A stretch of DNA of 7,060 nt, from NCBI GenBank assembly GCA_002083515.1, contig LWDN01000023.1:1-7060 (forward strand), given 5' to 3'. The translations under genes were made by a program, and so were the position numbers. Within the stretch, counting starts at the first letter, position 1. Every line of letters starts with the position of its first letter. This stretch comes from Proteobacteria bacterium HN_bin10 (GTDB taxonomy: Bacteria; Pseudomonadota; Alphaproteobacteria; Caulobacterales; Aquidulcibacteraceae). Below, piece by piece: positions 5,546 to 7,060 of this stretch. Under the pieces are notes generated by a model that saw only the letters and a list, made by a program, of their open reading frames with translations, searched no databases and was not told the DNA's origin.

Positions 5546-6616
5546 ATGAGCGCCGAAGCCGCCCAGGCTGAAGACAAGGAATGGCAGACCGGCGCCGACA
5601 ACGAAAACGCGCCGGCCGGCGGCGAGCGCATCCTGAATCAGGACGAGATTGACAGCCTGTTGGGCTTCAGTCTCGACGACAACGACAATGGCGTGGCCCG
5701 CACCGGCGTTCGCGCGATCATCAATTCGGCGCTGATTTCCTACGAGCGCCTGCCGATGCTCGAAATCGTCTTCGATCGTTTGGTGCGGTTGATGACGACA
5801 AGCCTGCGCAATTTCACCTCGGACAATGTTGAAGTCGGTCTCGATCAGATCACGTCGGTTCGGTTCGGCGATTATCTGAACGCGATCCCGCTGCCGGCCA
5901 TGATCGCCGTATTCAGAGCTGAGCAATTGGACAATTTCGGCCTGGTGACGGTCGACTCGTCGTTGATCTACTCGATCGTCGACGTGTTGCTTGGCGGCCG
6001 CCGCACCGCCGCCGCGACGCGCGTCGAAGGCCGGCCCTACACCACCATCGAGCGCACTCTGGTGACGCGCATGATTGAAGTGGTGCTCAACGATGCGCGC
6101 CAGGCCTTTGCGCCCCTGACGGAAGTGGATTTCACGCTCGACCGCATCGAAACCAATCCGCGTTTCGCCGCCATCGCCCGTGCGCCCAACGCCGCCATCC
6201 TGGTCAAGATGCGCATCGACATGGAAGACCGCGGCGGCAAGCTCGAGTTGCTGCTGCCTTATGCGACGCTCGAGCCGATCCGGAAAATGCTGCTGCAGCA
6301 ATTCATGGGCGAGAAGTTCGGCCGCGACAATATCTGGGAAGGCCACCTCGCCAGCGAGCTTTGGAACACGCAGCTGGAGGTGCGCGCCGTGCTCGACGAG
6401 CACAAAGAGCCTTTGCGCAAGCTTCTGGATCTGAAGGTCGGCGACACCCTGATGCTCGAGGCCGCGCCTGAAGCGCCGGTGATGTTGAAATGCGGCGCCG
6501 TCGAACTCAGCCGCGGCCGTGTCGGGCGCATGGGTCAGAGCCTGGCGGTGCGCGTGGAGAAATCGATCAACCCCGCAACCCAGCGTGCGGTCATGAAACT
6601 CGGAGGCGGCAAATGA
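5546..6616 (+). CDS. fliM: FliM, flagellar motor switch protein
   Basis: FliM is a C-ring subunit that binds phospho-CheY and transmits the switch to FliG. Length is 356 residues. An acidic leader of about 28 residues precedes the CheY-binding motif ILNQDEIDSLLGF (29-41), which lies near the very N-terminus in E. coli. The CheC-like middle domain follows, with YERLPMLEIVFDRLVRL, VEVGLDQITSVRFGDYLN-type sequence around 93-112, and VDVLLGGRR (145-153). The C-terminal SpoA domain (about 275-350) has LEVRAVLDEHKEPLRKLLDL and LKVGDTLMLEA. The FliG-contact loop reads GGRR at 150-153 rather than GGxG (see findings). The start is 2 bp after the fliL stop with no clear ribosome site, so translation is probably coupled. 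Its stop overlaps the next start (ATGA). Confidence 0.97.
   Translation: MSAEAAQAEDKEWQTGADNENAPAGGERILNQDEIDSLLGFSLDDNDNGVARTGVRAIINSALISYERLPMLEIVFDRLVRLMTTSLRNFTSDNVEVGLDQITSVRFGDYLNAIPLPAMIAVFRAEQLDNFGLVTVDSSLIYSIVDVLLGGRRTAAATRVEGRPYTTIERTLVTRMIEVVLNDARQAFAPLTEVDFTLDRIETNPRFAAIARAPNAAILVKMRIDMEDRGGKLELLLPYATLEPIRKMLLQQFMGEKFGRDNIWEGHLASELWNTQLEVRAVLDEHKEPLRKLLDLKVGDTLMLEAAPEAPVMLKCGAVELSRGRVGRMGQSLAVRVEKSINPATQRAVMKLGGGK
6602..6606 (+). promoter_or_regulatory. Ribosome binding site of the gene after fliM
   Basis: GGAGG ends 6 nt before the ATG at 6613, inside the last codons of fliM. It is the clearest Shine-Dalgarno in the plus-strand operon and fixes this start over the longer in-frame extension that begins at 6490. 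Confidence 0.75.
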
Positions 6617-6930
6617 GCCCCATCACACTGGCGATCGAAATCGTGCTGGCGCTCATGCTGGCGGCCTGCCTCTTCTTCTTCTGGCGGCTCGACCAGAAGC
6701 TGACGGCGCTTCGTTCGGGTCAAGATAGCGCGCTGCGGGCGGCGGCCGAACTGGCGCAGGCGACGGCGCAGGCCGAAGCGGCGGTGCGCGCCATGCGCGC
6801 CACGGCGCAGGACGCCGGCCGCGATCTGCAGGCGCGCATCAACGATGCGCGTGCGACCGCCGAAAGGCTTGGACTGGGCGCCGGGCGAGTGCGCACGGCG
6901 GCCGATGCGAGCATTCGCGGGCGGATGTGA
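6613..6930 (+). CDS. DUF6468-like small flagellar-operon membrane protein
   Basis: This is a 105-residue protein of unknown biochemical role. One N-terminal transmembrane helix (about residues 4-24, very hydrophobic with FFFW at its end) is followed by RLDQKLTALRSGQDS. A long Ala/Arg/Gln-rich helix (about 40-90) follows, probably a cytoplasmic coiled coil, with AAVRAMRATAQDAGRDLQAR at its centre. Layout, length and position right behind fliM match the DUF6468 family seen in alphaproteobacterial flagellar operons; I assign this from pattern memory. The frame is open further 5' (to 6490), but that part is antisense-free overlap with fliM in another frame and is not used. The start overlaps the fliM stop (ATGA) and has a GGAGG site. 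A role in the motor or export apparatus is inferred only from its place. Confidence 0.75.
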   Translation: MSPITLAIEIVLALMLAACLFFFWRLDQKLTALRSGQDSALRAAAELAQATAQAEAAVRAMRATAQDAGRDLQARINDARATAERLGLGAGRVRTAADASIRGRM

Positions 6931-7060
6931 TGAGCAAGAACCTGTCGCCTAAGCAACGCAAAACCGTATCGGTGCGGCTGATGCCGGCCGCGATGGTGAC
7001 CGTCGCGGCCGTGCTCGGTCTCAAGGCTGTCGCCATGGCCGAGGGCGTCGCCGAGACGGT
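6930..7060 (+). CDS. Membrane-anchored MotE-like flagellar protein (3'-truncated by window edge)
   Basis: Only the first 43 codons are present; the gene runs off the right edge. The ATG at 6930 shares one base with the preceding TGA stop (TGATG), typical of coupled genes. The visible peptide has a basic N-terminus (MSKNLSPKQRKTVSVRLMP) and then a transmembrane helix (about residues 18-38) ending in KAVAMAEGVAE. In Caulobacterales the gene after DUF6468 often encodes a MotE-family protein with this kind of short basic start and single helix. That is the best guess, but too little is visible to see the defining C-terminal region. It could also be another small membrane protein of the operon. 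Confidence 0.5.
   Translation, partial: MSKNLSPKQRKTVSVRLMPAAMVTVAAVLGLKAVAMAEGVAET

Noticed and set aside
5447..6403. A long minus-strand open frame (318 codons) antisense to fliL and fliM.
   Set aside because: Its composition (many His, Gln, Arg, Val) is what the complement of a high-GC gene yields, and fliM on the other strand is certain.

Overview
The window is GC-rich (about two-thirds G+C by eye) and almost fully coding. It looks like an alphaproteobacterial chromosome, most probably Caulobacterales or a close relative. The reasons are the gene order flgH-flgA-flgG-flgF / fliL-fliM, the small membrane protein (DUF6468 type) right after fliM, and TTAAC motifs of the CtrA type confined to the divergent flagellar control region. 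No mobile element, CRISPR array, tRNA or rRNA is visible.

Layout. (1) Positions 1-1806, plus strand: the 3' part of hflK and a complete hflC. These encode the two SPFH/prohibitin-type membrane proteins that cage the FtsH protease; the genes overlap by 4 bp. (2) Positions 1826-4698, minus strand: the operon flgF-flgG-flgA-flgH, encoding proximal and distal rod proteins, the P-ring chaperone and the L-ring lipoprotein. It converges on hflC with only 19 bp between stop codons. (3) Positions 4699-4883: a 185-bp divergent control region. It holds every TTAA tetramer I can find in the window (three, all read as TTAAC), a near-consensus sigma-54 promoter facing flgF, and a cluster of three CGGCA/TGCCG half-sites phased by about one helical turn. 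(4) Positions 4884-7060, plus strand: fliL, fliM, a 105-residue DUF6468-like membrane protein, and the start of a MotE-like membrane protein cut by the window end. These are packed with 2-bp gaps or start/stop overlaps.

The flagellar genes work together. The minus-strand operon builds the rod and outer ring. The plus-strand operon supplies the switch protein FliM, the stator-associated FliL and two small inner-membrane proteins of poorly known role. The shared control region suggests a CtrA-then-sigma-54/FlbD class II/III hierarchy as known in Caulobacter; that part is inference.

I see no wholly new system. The points most worth checking are the architecture of the control region and an apparently matched 11-residue shortening of the coiled-coil arms in both HflK and HflC, judged against Escherichia coli sequences recalled from memory.
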